A stretch of 64,000 nucleotides of DNA from Jacaranda mimosifolia (taxonomy: Eukaryota; Streptophyta; Magnoliopsida; Lamiales; Bignoniaceae). Under the pieces are notes generated by a model that searched no databases, was not told the DNA's origin, and saw only the letters and a list, made by a program, of their open reading frames with translations. The stretch's first letter is position 1. Each line of letters opens with the position of its first letter. Below are positions 11,831 through 27,200 of this stretch, one piece after another. The stretch is from the NCBI GenBank assembly GCA_018894105.1, contig CM032128.1:31395299-31459298 (forward strand), read 5' to 3'. Made by a program: the position numbers and the translations under genes.

Positions 11831-12559
11831 TTTCATTGCATTAATTCTTCGTTATACTTCCAATGTGTTTTGATTAGTATCTAATTGTATATGTTCTTCT
11901 TCCTTAATAAGATGCTTTATTTATATGTTATCATACTTAGTAGTCCACTAATTAATACCAGATTAGTGCAATTTAGTACTTTCACTCTAATACTTCAATA
12001 CTTCTGCTCAATCTGTGCATTAGTAGTTATAGGAGTTTTGAAATGATAGATCATAATAAATTGTGTGTTGTGGATTTACATATATTGTGTATGTTGTAGA
12101 ATAAGAAGATAGAACACAATGCAAAATGATACAATGTTTTGGAAGCAAGCTTGTGCTTCTATTGAGTAAAAGTCACTTTCCTACCGTTTAGTGCAAATTG
12201 ACACAACGACATATTTGTTTACCATTTTATTGTATATTTATACTTTTATTTCCATTTGTCATTACTTATTAAATAATATTTTGATTGATTTTATTTCTCT
12301 TCAATTAGGAAAGAGAGGATGCAAAGAAGACAAAGATTTAAAAAAAGATGGATTATAGATAGACAGTGTACACGTGCTTATGATAGTTGCTAAGTTCGTC
12401 CTTGTCTGGAGGACATGTTAAGTTGTAGCATTTATACTATATTGTATTTTAATCAAAGAATTTTTATAGAATTACTTGTGTTGTATACTTTGCAAATTAT
12501 GGACATACTATACCATAGTTTTAATGTGAAAGAAATCACGAACGAGTATTCTTTTTAAC

Positions 12560-15500
12560 TATTGAGAAGGTTTACATTAGAGTTATTATCTAGATTTATT
12601 TTTCATTTTATCATAAAAGTACCTAATATTAGTAGTTATGTACTCCAAAATTGTTTTTATGTCCTTAGTTTGCTAATGTTGTGTACTTATTTTTTATGTT
12701 TATGTGCTTGCTTTCCAAAGGCCGAGATAAGACTCAATTCGATATGAGAAACAACACATAAGACACTCTAACGCGACAAAATCATGGTTTGTTGAAGAAA
12801 TAGTTTGGATAGGCACATGTAGAAATGGTTTGGAGCACAAACACCTACATCCAACCACTCGCACGCTCATTTATAGCAATGTGAAACCATTCATGTATAA
12901 TACCAAAAATTCCTGCTATGTTGCTAATGATACACCGTGGTCTTATGATCACGCAATGGCCAGAATAGATCGAATTGAACTAGATCCATCATGTGCTGAG
13001 AATGATACCGAAACATCACGAAAAAGTACCCAGTATAGGCATTTATGTACTCCAAAAATGTATTTATGTCCTTAATTTGCAAATATTTTATACTTATTTT
13101 TCGTGTTTAAGTACTTGCTTTTGAAAGTCCAAGATAAGGCTCAATTCGATAGTGAAACAATACATAAGACACCCTAATACGACAAAATCATGGTTTGTTG
13201 AAGAAACAGTTTGGATAGGCACATGTAGAAATGATTTAAAACACGAACACATACATCCAACTACTTGTGCTCATTTATAGCAGTGTAAAATTGTTCATGT
13301 ATAATACCAAAAATCCCTGATGTGTTGATAATGATACACCATGGTCTTATGATCACGCAATGACCAGATTAGGCCGAATTGAATTAGATCCCTTATGTGC
13401 AGAGATTGATACCAAAACTTTGCAAAAAAGTACCCAGTATAGGCATTTATGTACTCCAAAATTGCGATTATGTACTAAATTTGCAAATATTGTGTACTTA
13501 TTTTTGCATTTAAGTACTTGCTTTCCAAAGCCGAGATGAGGTTCAATTTGATGAATGGAACAACACATAAGTGACCCAAACACAACAAAATCGTGGTTTG
13601 TTGAAGAAATGGTTTGGATATGCACGTATAGAAATGGTTGGGAACTCAAACACACACATTCAACCACTTGCGCTCTTATTTATGATAGTGTGAAATCGTT
13701 TATATATGGTACTGGAAATTCCTAATGTGCTGATAATGATATGCCGTGGTCTTATGATCATATAATGGCCAAATTAGGCCGAATTGAACTAGATCCCTTA
13801 TGTACTGAGAATGATACCAAAACTTAGCGAAAAAGTAGCCAGTATAGGCATTTATATATTACAGAACTGTGTTTATGTACTAAATTTGCAAATATTATGT
13901 ACTTATTTTTTGTGTTTAAGTACTTGCTTTCCAAAGCTGAGATGAGGTTCAATTCGATGTATGGAACAACACATAAGTGACTCAAACACAACAAAACCAT
14001 GGTTTGTTGAAGAAATGGTTTGGATATGCACGTATAGAAATGGTTAGGAACTTAAATACACATATTCAACCACTTGCGCTCTTATTTGTGGTAGTGTGAA
14101 ATCGTTCATATATGGTACTGGAAATTCCTAATGTTCTGATAATGATATGGCATGGTCTTATGATCACGCAATGGTTAGATTAGGTCGAATTGAGCTCGAT
14201 CCCTTATGTGCTGAGAATGATACCGAAACTTTGCAAAAAAAGTACCCAGTATAGGCATTTATGTACTACAAAACTGTGTTTATGTACTAAATTTACAAAT
14301 ACTGTGTACTTATTTTTTGTGTTTAAGTACTTGTTTTCCAAAGCCGAGATGAAATTCAATTCGATGTATGGAACAACACATAAGTGACCCAAACGCAACA
14401 AAATCATAGTTTGTTGAAGAAATTGTTTGAATGTGCACTGTAGAAATAGTTGGGAACTTAAACACACATATTCAACCACTTGCGCTCTTATTTATAGTAG
14501 TGTGAAATTATTCATATATGATACTGGAAATTCCTAATGTGTTGATAATGATATGCCATGGTCTCATGATCACGTAATGGCTAGATTAGGGTGAATTGAA
14601 CTTGACCCCTTATGTAATGAGAATGATACTGAAAATCAGTAAAAAAAAAAAGTACCCAGTATTGACAGTTATGTACTTCAAAATGGCATTTATGTATTTA
14701 TTTTGCCAATGTTGTGTACTTAATTTTTATGTTTATGTTCTTGCTTTTTCAAATGCTGAGATGACGCTCAATTCGATGGGTGGAACAACAAATAAGACAC
14801 CATAATGTGACAAAATCGTGGTCTATTAAAGAAATAGTCATGATACTACGTGTTGAAATGGTTGGAAACTCAAACACACATTCAACTACTTGCGCTCTTA
14901 TTTATAGTAGTGTGAAATCGTTCATATATGGTACTAGAAATCCCTAATGTGGATAATAATACGTCGTGGTCTTATAATCACACAATTGCCAGATTAGGCC
15001 GAAATGAACTCGATCCCTTATATGCTGATAATGATATCAGAAATTTAGAGAAAAGTACTTAGTGTTGGCATTTATGTACTCCGAAATTGCATTTATATAC
15101 TTAATTTGCTAATGCTGTGTACCTATTATACATGTCTTTTGTACTTGCTCTTAAAAAGGCCGAGTTGAGGCTCAATTCGATGCGTGGAACAATACATAAG
15201 GCATACTCACAAAACCATAGTTTGTTCAAGAAATGGTTGTGATAGTACATGTTGAAATGTTTGGGAGCTCAAACACACACATGCAACCACTTGTACTCTT
15301 ATTTATAGTATTATAAACCATTGATGGATGAGCTAAACAAATCCTCCCGACATCACTATTGAAAACTGATGAACCTATCATGACTATATGAGTCTTAGAA
15401 CTAATAAGACATGGTATTATGATCATGCAATGGCCAGATTAGGCTGAAATGAACTCGATCCCTTATGTGTTAGAATGATACCAAAAAATCAGTGAAAAAA

Positions 15501-16500
15501 GTACCCTGTTTTGGCAGTTATGTACTCCATAACTGCGTTTATGTACTTAATTTGTTAATGTTGTACACTTACTTTTTTATGTTTATATACTTACTTTTCC
15601 AAAGGCCGCGATAAGCCATAATTCGATGTGTGCAACAACGCATAAGATACCCCGACACGACAAAATCGTGGTTTGTTGAAAAAATAATAGTGGTAGTATG
15701 TGTTTTATTAGTTGGGAACTCAAACACCCATATCCGACTACTTGCGCTCTCATTTAGAGTGGTATAAACTATTGACGCATAAGGCAAACGAATTCTCCCG
15801 ACACCACCATGGAATACTAGTGAACCTATCATGATTCTACGAGTCTTAGGACTAATATAACATGGTCTTACAATCACGCAATGGCTAGATTAAGTCGAAT
15901 TAAACCCGATCCCTTATGTATTGAGAATAATACTAGAAATCAGATAAAAAGTACCCACAATTAGCAGTTATGTACTCCAGAACTACATTTATGTACTTAC
16001 TTTGCAAATATTGTGTACTTATTTTTTGTGTTTATGTACTTACTTTCCAAAGGCTGAGATGAGGTTCAATTCGATGCGTGAAACAACACATAAGGCATAC
16101 TAATGTGACAAAACCATGGTTTGTCAAATAAATGGTTGTGATAATACTTGTTAAAATGGTTGGGAACTCAAACACCTACATGCAATCACTTGAGCTCTCA
16201 TTCGTAGTAGTATAAACTATTGATGCATGTGCTAAACGAATCCTCCCGACACCACCATCAATAACCAGTGAACCTATCATGACTACATGAGTCGTAGGAC
16301 TAATATGCCATGGTCTTATAATCACGCAATGGCCAGATTAGACCGAAATGAACTCAATTCCTTGTGCTAAGAATGATACCGAAAATAAACAAAAAAAGTA
16401 ATCAGTATTAGCATTTATGTACTTCGAAACTACGTTTATGTACTTAATTTGCTAATGTTGTGTACCTACTTTTCGTGTTTATGAACTTGATTTTTCTGCG
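12560..16500. repeat. Tandem array of about nine ~405-450 bp units inside MULE-1
   Basis: A landmark of the type GCCGAGATGAGGCTCAATTC recurs near 12721, 13130, 13530, 13936, 14343, 14756, 15159, 15604 and 16052. Spacing is about 400-413 bp for most units and about 445 bp for the last two. Each unit also holds CATGGTTTGTTGAAGAAATG, CACTTGCGCTCTTATTTAT, TCTTATGATCACGCAATGGC and several GTACTT motifs (TTTATGTACTCC, TTGTGTACTTATTT). Short open frames on both strands within it recur with the period and are not genes. It occupies the spacer between the two convergent element genes. Confidence 0.9.
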
Positions 16501-16779
16501 TTCATGCGTATAGACTTTTATTACTTATGTACTTATTTTGAGCTTACATATAACATATACATATATATATTTACTAGCATCTATTTATAAATAAATTTCT
16601 AAATTATATTATAAATTGTAAACACCATCCATTTCTAATCATCCAAAAGACACAAATTATAAATGTTATCCAGTAAGAATTCAGAAATATTGAAATACAA
16701 AATAACAAAATAATCAATTCATCCAAATAATAACCATTCAAACATCATTCTTCTCCCCAAGAATACATTAAACCATGTT

Positions 16780-19620
16780 CATCAGTCAAAATTTTTACAG
16801 CAATATGTGCTCGATATGCATCCATAGAACATTCATTTGCATAATGCTAGAAATCCTTCGTGTTTTTTGCATAACACTCAGCCCAAAGACATACATAAAA
16901 TCCACAATCCATGTCCCAATTTTGTTGGCGACTAAAACGTATCAGCACTTCTTTTTGCAGCACAATATACCCAAAGTAGTGTTTTAGGTTCAATGAACAA
17001 CTTAGCCTGCAAAAGCATTTGTTACTTTTTATTCAAATATTTGGATGAATGTATCACAAATATAAGCAAACTTACAAAATCTTTTGTCGTTGCTTTCGTC
17101 TGGGGAGACTAAGATAAGTTCATATGTATGAACTTATTCTTAGTCATGTCCAACACAAGGAGGAACCAATGATAATGGCTATTAATGGGGAATATAATAA
17201 ATTGGCACTTGTTAAGCACATCTAAATTCAGCTATTCCAAGAACTTGCGCCTGCTCAGTTGACCAATAAATTTTGGAACTTCATCTTATTTCATAGCACG
17301 CCTTTTATTTGCTTTCTCAAGTTCTCTCAGAATTTCCTCCTACCAACAATTAATGTTAGAAATTGTTAAATCAAGTTAGTTGTAGTTAGAAATACAAAAC
17401 AAACACTATATACATGCACGTACGGAGTCAGACACCAAATATTGTGATCACGTTTTTCTTTTAATGAAGGGCTGCACAAGATCTTCATGTAGCAATCAAT
17501 TAAATCTGACCTCAACTCTTTTCCGAACAACAGATTGCAAAACATATATCCTCCAATTTGAAGATCAGGCCTATCCCAAACATTAACACTGCAACAATAA
17601 ATTATCATGTTACTCAAATTATCAAATTACTATAAAAAGAATAATGTGTATTCACTATAATACTCCATTTTATCTCGTTGCAGATATGAGTCAATAGTTT
17701 CTCTATCTTTATTAGATATCTCGGACCGCCCTCTATAATCTTTTCGTCCTCGAAATTGATTAAAGAAGTCCTCAGTATCTAATAAATTGGAGTCTGCAGA
17801 TCCAATCTCTATCAACTCAGTATTTTGGACATCCTTAATTTTCTCCTATCAAAACACAATATACATATCCACTACTTCAGTCCAGCTATGTAGTATTTTT
17901 TTAATGAATTCAATATTTGTCTTACATCAACTATAAAAACTCCAAAATGCAGTATTTAAAACTTGTATACACATGCCTTCTCCTTGTTGCTACGACTCTT
18001 ATGAGCAATCTACTTTACTCTTGTCCTTCGTGGTGTGGTGCTAGGTGAAACAGTATCCATTTCTTTTCTTTTTGGGGTTGTCTCACTTCGGTCTCGCATA
18101 CTTTTAATGATAGAAGCTATGGTCATTTCCAAAGGTAGAACATCCCCTAATTCAGGACTTTTAGGATGAATTCTACCATCATCACCTTCGTCTTGCTCTT
18201 TCACTTGCTCCTCTTTTTAGGCATTCTCTTGCTCTTTTTCTTGCTCTTCCTCCTGTTCTTTTTCTTCCTCTTCTCCCTCTTTCTCTTCCTTTTCCTTTTC
18301 CTCCTCTTCTCTCTCAGTCTCTTCTTTCTCAGTCTCTTCCCCCTCTTCTTCCTCATCTTCTTCCTCCTCTTCTGGATCTTTTTCTTTTAACTTCCCTTTG
18401 TCTTTCTTCTTCTCAGCCTCAACTCCAATGACAAGTCCTTTGTTTTCAAAAAAGAAAAGTCTTTCTTTCAGTAATTCTATCTCTTTTCTTTCTCACTTAA
18501 CATTCCTTGCAAGCCATACACATCAACAATTGCTTCTCCATGGTGTATTGGTAACAACAATTTCTTCTCATCGGGGAACAGATAAATGTCCACAACCTAT
18601 TCAAACATAACTCTACAACTTAGTTTTTAATTTTATATGTACATAAAACTATTATAAAAACAAAGATAAGGGATATAAGTTTTTACCATACTTCTAGTAA
18701 TCATCTTGAATTTTTCGTCTGCATCAGTAACTTTCATGGGAATCTTACTCTCATAACCATTGAAGGAATCTTGAAAATGAACGCAATGAATTTGTCATTC
18801 CCAAGCAAGGAATCCATTCATAAACCCAAGTCTGTCATTTAAAAGAAGAATTATGCAATGTTGTAGTTACTCAATAACAGTAATAAAAGATAGTAATAGT
18901 AACAATGCCATTAACTTACCATCAAGCCAATACTGCATCCATTAAAGTATTTCTTTTTTGGACCTTCCCCCGTTTCACCTCCTAGATGCACCAAAATCTC
19001 ATCATGCAAAAACTTAAATGTACCAACTCTCCATGCACAAAGTCCAATGGAAGATAAATCATCCACATACGGCAGAAGGAATCTAGGCATCAAATTGTAA
19101 CTGGTTGGAAACAAAATACAATTGAAAACTAGTAGTATGTACATCCTAACAAAATCATCTATATCCTGATTACTATACTTTTCTGCCAACTCATTCAATC
19201 TTTTACAAATTTCCACTCAAGTGACTTTCTTATATTTTTCCTTCAAATAATTGTTTAATAGTTTCTGACGCTATCTTTATATCAAAATTCATAAGTTGCC
19301 CTACGTGCTACAACCTTACAATAATAGAAAAGTCCCTCGTAGCAAAAGGAAACCTAATATTGTTACCAAATATAAAAGAACAAGACCTAATATCAAACCT
19401 CCTTAAGAGAGCTTCAACTCTAACAACACTATTAATACTCAATTTACTCAAATTAGTCACTTTAAGGTACACAGAAAATGGAGTTCTCTTTACTGCTTCA
19501 GTGTGTCTGAAGCTATCTTACCATCCAACTCTTTCATAATATTTTTAAAGTAGCCTATAGAGCACAGAGAATATAGCTCGGAGTTTCTGTTACCTTCGGT
19601 AGTTTGGTGTGCACTTTCTG
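16780..19620 (-). pseudogene. Broken Ulp1-like cysteine protease gene of MULE-1
   Basis: Fragments match the Ulp1-like gene of MULE-2 exon by exon. They are an N-terminal helical domain (about 18930-19620, with FNCILFPTSYNLMPRFLLPY), a Lys/Glu-rich linker (18010-18390), a spacer with RKDYRGRSEI (17640-17815), a block with LFGKELRSDLIDCYMKIL (17400-17590), and the protease core. In the core the catalytic His is in HYHWFLLVLDM (near 17155), with the Asp eight residues on. The nucleophile Cys is in DCGFYVCLWAEC (codon 16904-16906). The core is broken by in-frame stops before the His region and directly after the Cys region. The catalytic residues are the consensus ones, unlike in MULE-2. Non-functional by reading frame. 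Confidence 0.75.
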
Positions 19621-19649
19621 CGAAAAAGATAGACATACATAACTACATA

Positions 19650-20085
19650 AATACTGCATTGGAGGTTTTGAAACAACAAGTTACAATTTAAATACTAAAA
19701 GTTTGAATTTTTGTACCAAAAAGACTTGCACATAATACTCAATTTGAGGTTTTGTGTACTGCAACTCACAACTCAAATACTGAAAGTTTGAATTTTTTTA
19801 CCACAAAGACTGCACGGAATACTGAATTGGAGGTTTTGTATACTGCAACTCACAATTTAAATATTGAAAGTTTCAACTTTTGTTTAAAAAAAAAATAAAA
19901 TTACACAACATACTGATTTGGAGGTCTTGTGTATTGCAAAGTCAGAATTAAAATACTGAAAACTTGAATTTTGCTATCGAAAAGATTGGAACATAATACT
20001 GAATTGGAAATCTATACTGCAAGTCACAATTTAGATACTGAAAATTTGAACTTTCATACCATATTATTTGAACACAATACTAATC
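19650..20085. repeat. About five ~88-bp degenerate tandem units in MULE-1
   Basis: GGAGGTTTTG-type starts recur near 19657, 19745, 19831, 19920 and 20006, each followed by ACTGCAACTCACAATTTAAA and CTGAAAGTTTGAATTTT variants. They occupy the position of the first intron of the minus-strand Ulp1-like gene, as repeats do in MULE-2. The rest, to 20937, is AT-rich leader and terminus. Confidence 0.75.
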
Positions 20086-20937
20086 ATATTAATCATGAGT
20101 TTGCATTGCATGAATGGATGCCCAAGAAACGCTTAAACATGATGTATACATATCGTATATACCATAAATCAAATGGTATCTCTAAAATTCATTTGCAAAC
20201 AACTAATATATACACTACACCTTATATGAATTATATAATTACTAAATTCAAATAACTAATATTTGAAGCATACAATTCAAACAACAATTGAAATATAAAT
20301 TGATATTATTCAAGTACCAAAAAAACTTATATTATGAATTTTTTTAATTTTAAAAAAAGACCATCTATGGTGAATGAGTATATCAAAATCCTTCCTAAAA
20401 TAATTAAAACAAACATCAAACAAGAAGCAAATAGAGTAATGTACTACATTCACTTATGTACTCCAATACAAAAATAACAAAATAGAAAATTACACAACTT
20501 ACCTTGTAGGCTATGCAATAAAGGGTCGAAAATAGAAACCCTTCTAGCTATGACCACAAAAATAATGGAGAAAAGTTAGTTCCCAAACAAAAAAAGTGAA
20601 AGAGATGAAGATTTCGCTGCAACACTAGTGCAGAAATGGTAAGTAGAGCGTCGTTGTTTCATTCATTGGATTTGCACAAATAAAGGGAATAGGAAGAGAA
20701 AAACGTTAGGGAATGGGAAGTGAGCGAGTTGTGGTAGGAGTTGTGACTAACAATTTTATTAGTGGAAAAATGGAGAATTTTTTATCATTTTCTATTTAAG
20801 TTAAGGCTTTTTTGTCTTTTTACTTCAAATGGAGAGTAAACTCTAAACTAAAATTGGAAGTTAAAACTAAGGAAATGGTAGCTTGAAACTGATCCCTAAA
20901 TTGTAAATTGATCTGCAGACTTTTGGCCAAATAACCT

Positions 20938-20946
20938 TATAATAAA
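20938..20946. repeat. Right target-site duplication of MULE-1
   Basis: TATAATAAA, identical to 11102-11110. Confidence 0.85.
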
Positions 20947-21493
20947 TGCAGAATTTCTTTTTTAAACCTAGTGCACTTCAAAATTGTTAAAATTAATATT
21001 TGCACGATAGAACTTCTTTTCGTTACCATACAAAACAAAGCAAGTCTGAGTTTTTAAATGGTACAAATCAATACAATTCTGATTGAATTTTTAAACAACA
21101 TATTCCTTAGTAAATGTACAAGAACAATTTGATGAATAAATTCAGTAACAAAGCGGCTATTTTTGTACCAAATCACTAAAAACCAATTGATAGGGTTCAG
21201 ATTTCATTATCAGCCCTAACTGGAAACATAAAACATATCTTGAGGACACCTTTTCTCGACACAGTGCAGCAAATTTCAGGAGAAAACAATTAAACAGCAA
21301 GAAACAACTTTCACGCTATCAAGAATCAAATAACTAAAAGATGTAGTAATAAAAGTCAATCCAAGCAAGGAAAATGCTTAATTCGTACAAATATCTCTTG
21401 ACAATGAAGGATTTCATCTCTCTAAAATATAACAGTTAAAGGACACAGATCAAAGAAACCAGCACAAAAATATAGAACCATAAACTTCTATTT
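20947..21493. other. Intergenic / RPL23 3' flank
   Basis: AT-rich DNA downstream of the RPL23 stop on the minus strand; it presumably holds the 3' UTR. No other feature seen. Confidence 0.5.
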
Positions 21494-22914
<1,421 letters not shown>

Positions 22915-22983
22915 TTTCGCAGGATTCTCTCCCTCTCTTTCTTTGCTTCTCTCCCCCGGTTGGAAATAAAGAGTGAGGAGGCG

Positions 22984-23072
22984 CTAGGGTTTTATGTGTT
23001 CGGTTAAGGGTCTGAGGTGGGCTAGGGTTTTCATAGACTAAAATAAAAATGGGCTTAAGGGCATTAGGCCCA
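22984..23072 (-). promoter_or_regulatory. Telo-box and site II promoter motifs of RPL23
   Basis: On the minus strand AAACCCTAG occurs at 22984-22992 and 23022-23030. TGGGCC/T-type site II motifs occur as TGGGCT at 23018-23023 and 23050-23055 (plus-strand reading) and AGGCCCA at 23066-23072. This pair of motifs is typical of plant ribosomal protein and growth-linked promoters. Confidence 0.7.
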
Positions 23073-24234
23073 ATAGTAATCGATTTGGATTGCAGGGGAC
23101 GTCGGTTTAACAGGCAAAATGTAAATTGGGCTTAATTATAAGCTTCTTAGCCAAAGCAAAGCCCAATGTTAAATTGTGACATAATATGCAATTAAATTTA
23201 TCAATATATATTACCTCAAATATAACTATCAATTTATCGTATTCCATTTTATCCATACTAGTCTATTATAGAAAGAAAACACCTTTCATATCTAAATGGA
23301 AGTTATGATACTGAATTTTCAATATACCAAATTTATTATTTTATTATCCTATACTTTCAATTATACTCAAAAACTCCCGTATAACATGTAAGCTTAATAT
23401 TTTAATAATTTTTGGATTTTTTTTTCAATTTGATGATGAACTATAAAATCTTTATTTCATGTAGCTATTATCTTCATAATATATTATACAAATGAATATG
23501 ATAATATCCACAAAGAATATGTATAGCTTAAAAAATATTTTATACGTGTAAAAATTACATGCAAATGACTACTAGTTTTAACAAAAATAATATCAATAAA
23601 AAATTTCAGAAACTTCAACATAATGGGTCATTACCATAATAAAGACTTACCAACATTGTTAAATGAAAACAGTGATATGTTATATAATTTAATCAAAAAG
23701 CAACTACATACAATGGATTATAGCTTATGTCGTTTTACGACCTTGTTGAGGAGAATAAAAGGCTCGTCTGAAGTTGGATATCTGAACCTTTTTAGCATCA
23801 ATGCAGAAGACGATTTCCCATTTTCACATCTGATTGGATCCTCTGTCTCTAGAAAAATTACAATATGTTGTAAAGTGAAATATTAATATTCCCATCAGTA
23901 ATAAATAGATTGGGATTGGGATGTCCCCAGGTAAATTATACCTCCACAATAGACATGTAAAATAGAAAAACAGATGCATAAATGATGAATCAAACAGGCA
24001 ATAGTTCCCCTAATGCGACGACAAGAAAAGGTTTTATCACAAATACTGGCCACGGATCAGACATATCACAATTTTCTGCCATCCATGGCTCATTTATCAC
24101 ACAACATACAACATGGGGACGAAAAGGATAAAAGGCCTGGACAACGATCAATTTAGCCGAGTCAACTGGAAAATTGTTAGATCATTTGCCATCTGGGCAA
24201 GGCCGAAAGTAAAAAACCAACAACAGCAACATGG
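23073..24234. other. Intergenic, no feature seen
   Basis: AT-rich DNA between the RPL23 promoter and the 3' end of the SUVR gene. A plus-strand open frame at 23623-23886 shows no recognisable domain and is probably chance. The right part is presumably the SUVR 3' UTR. Confidence 0.5.
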
Positions 24235-27200
24235 TCATCTCCTAGAAGCTCTAGATCCTGCAAAACAGAACCTGATGGTTAGGAGCACAAATGGCATCTA
24301 AATAATATATGTGGCATGTGGTGTAATTGCACTTACTAGTACGCTTTATGTTGCGGCAGAACTTGCTGCCACATTGACAGCGGAAGGCCTTAATGGGGTG
24401 TTCATGGTCGTCGAAATCAATACCATAATCCTGCAAGCAATAAAATTTCTCCTTTATGCACAACCGAGATGTGCTTCACATAAATTTGTGACTACACTTC
24501 AAGTTACTTTGTAAAAGCAAAATTACGAACAACTATACTTAATATTTCATATCATAAACTATTTAAAAGTGGAACATATTTGTACTTAAAAGCGCATCAA
24601 ATCCGACATACCCAAGTGAGTTCTTCCATGGCTTTCACTTTTCTTGTAGTGAAGAAGGCGAGCTGAGAGACAAGATCCGATTAGCTTTTGTGCAAATAGT
24701 TGAATCCAACCAATTTAGAAAATGAAACAAGGTAAAATAAGTAGAAAAAGTGCATGGGATTGCATACATGATAGTAGTGGTGATCTGGAGTCTCCACTTC
24801 CACTGGTATCTCCACTAAGTTTGAGTCATAACATCTAGCATAGATGCCAAAAAGGGAAAAAGCATATCAAGAAAATTTGCAATTGAAGTCAGGACAAGAG
24901 CCTTAAACTTTGAAAAGAGCAGCTCCAGCTTTAGCAGAGGCCACGGAAGGAAGCACGCAGCTCTACTAAAGTAGTTTTAAAATCATCTTTTGTAAAGCAG
25001 AAAAGCAGTCTTACCGGTCAAGTAAATATCTAAACCAGATACAGAGAAAAGGACGACCCAGGTATCAATTTCAAGGATCAGAACGAAGTAATGCACCAAA
25101 TGCATAATTCTCAATATAAATGAACTTACCTATGATTAACAAACCTTGCTACATTTCCATAATATGTAGCATCTAAACAAAGAGCTTCTTCATCTTTCAG
25201 CACTCCTTCCGCGCACCAGTCAGCATCAAGAAGCACGGGATAGGAATGTTTCTCTCCTTCAGGACTCCGCAAAACACGTTCAAATAGCTCTGCATTGGTT
25301 AAAACTTCTCCAACATACTCACAAACAAACGCACCTTTTGGCAGGTCCTCCAGAGTGCGTAGACCCCAACCTTTTCCTCCAGGGGCCATAAACACCTAAT
25401 AGGCACATGATAAGGAGAGAGAGAGAGAGAGAGAATGTTACCAATCCATGAAATTAAGTACAAGGGATTGAGGGTAAAGAAGCAATGATGTCAACTATGA
25501 AGTGCTACCTGTAACTTGTGACTTATTCCTCTCTGTACCACTCGGTTGCCACACTGTTTATCACATCCACATTTCGACCAACATTCTTTTATAAACTTCC
25601 TTACTAGATGCCCTTTGCAAGGTTCAATGATATCCTCGCATTTTGATCTTTCCAAAGGACATTCCTTACAGAAAAACTGACAATGTTTCTTTGGATCACG
25701 ATTCATGGAAATACACTCTTTAAGAAGTTCCTCCCTAACAAGGCCATCTGTGGTGTATGCAAACTCACCTCCAGTTTCATGTGCACATGCACAAGGTGTG
25801 GATAATGACAGACAATCCCCAAAACAAGTAGCACAGCAATTGTTATCTCCAATACGAGCCAGAGAGAAATTCACATATGCATTTTGAAATGCTGCATTTT
25901 GGGGTATGTAGTGGAAAGATGGAGGACGCTCATCATTGACTTCATTCACCAGTGTAATTACAACTTTTTCTTGTCCCTTGGCAATGTCAACAACATCATG
26001 GAGTGACCTGATAATTTCAGGAGTCACCTGGGGCTGAACAACCTCCAAGCTCTGACCAATGGCTCCTTCAGCACAGTTTTCTCTATCTGTCACAATTTTA
26101 TCTCCTGAATCCATCTTGTTCAGCTGTGGCCCATCATTCACACCGTTGCAAGGTGGAGGTAGTACCGGTGTTTTGGGCTGAGGTACCTTTGCACCAGACC
26201 GAGGATCAGCAGATTCATTCAAAGAACTAAGGCACAAGCCCGAAGCACCTAGAGCATCTGCTGCAGAAGATTTCCTCACTGAATCAATGGCCGAAGTCAC
26301 ATCCATGGTTTCTGGCAACTGTCTATCGGGATCAGTTCCTAACTTCAGGAAGCAATGACACATTTCTTTCATAAGATTCATCATTGAAACATTTGGGTCC
26401 AAAGTTCTGAGTGATCTGAGATATTTCTCCTCAACAGATTTTAGGACTGCCTCAAGGCTAGGCATATGGAAATCAGGCCTTCCAGGAGCCAAGTCACAGC
26501 TCAACGAGATTTTCACCTCTCCAATAGGTGAGGAAACAACCACAAGGTTAGAAGAGCATTCACCTGAGATCTTTGCCAGCTTATCAGCATCTCTTGATTC
26601 ATTTTGAGTGGCAGTGCCATCAGCTGTTTCCTTTTCACTAACAGATTGCAATGTTGAGGGTTCAGGACTATAATTTCCTCTAAGCATGCCAAGCCTACTC
26701 GATGAATCGCCTCCATTTGATGCTTCTGTCATTTTGAACTAGGATTGTGAGAATGAACATTGCAATACAAAATTCTGCAACAGTAAAATAGAGTAATCTT
26801 GTAGAGATAATATTAAGTGGAATCATGTGTCCCCAGTGTGCTTGATGACTATAACTTTTAAAACATATAACTGGAATCTAAAGGAAGACCAAATGTAGGA
26901 GTTATACAATAAACACATACCTCAACATTCAACAACTAAAAATCAAAAATAAATATGCAACTAGCATATCATAATCAGCATTTCTTTTGATAAATAAATT
27001 CTCACTCCCAATTCATCAAGTATCAGGTATAAATATTAAATACTAATTCATTGGATTCAGGAACAAACATTGACTAACTGCCATACTCAATCCGTTAATG
27101 AATTTTAAAGATATACATCTAAGAATAGACCTCTGTCTCAGATCAAGATTATTAATGGCATTTCAATGAATCAAAAAACAGAACATGTGGACATCCTAAA

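Larger units (their letters stand above)
11111..20937. mobile_element. MULE-1: non-autonomous Mutator-like element (9.8 kb)
   Basis: A 9-bp direct repeat flanks both ends. The left terminus (GGGGATTTTATTTATAAAT) and the inverted right terminus (AGGTTATTTGGCCAAAAGT) are diverged, but both carry an inner motif of the type TTTAGnnnTCAGTCCC about 35-40 bp in (11146-11170 and 20885-20905 inverted). The same motif sits in MULE-2. Contents in order: a PB1-like exon (+) with one nonsense codon, a ~4-kb tandem array, and a broken Ulp1-like gene (-). The transposase DNA-binding, DDE and SWIM regions found in MULE-2 are absent, so the element depends on a relative for mobility. Architecture fits the Ulp1-carrying (Kaonashi/KI-type) MULEs. 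Confidence 0.88.

Noticed and set aside
12830..15877. Many short similar open frames on both strands
   Set aside because: They recur with the ~405-bp period of the tandem array, and their boundaries fall in the same repeat positions.
12560..16500. Regular direct repeats considered as a CRISPR-like array
   Set aside because: Units are hundreds of bases long with no spacer/repeat alternation, and this is a plant nuclear context.
18166..18390. 74-aa Leu/Phe-rich plus-strand frame
   Set aside because: Antisense of the Glu/Lys-rich linker of the MULE-1 Ulp1-like gene; composition reflects the CTT/TTC run.
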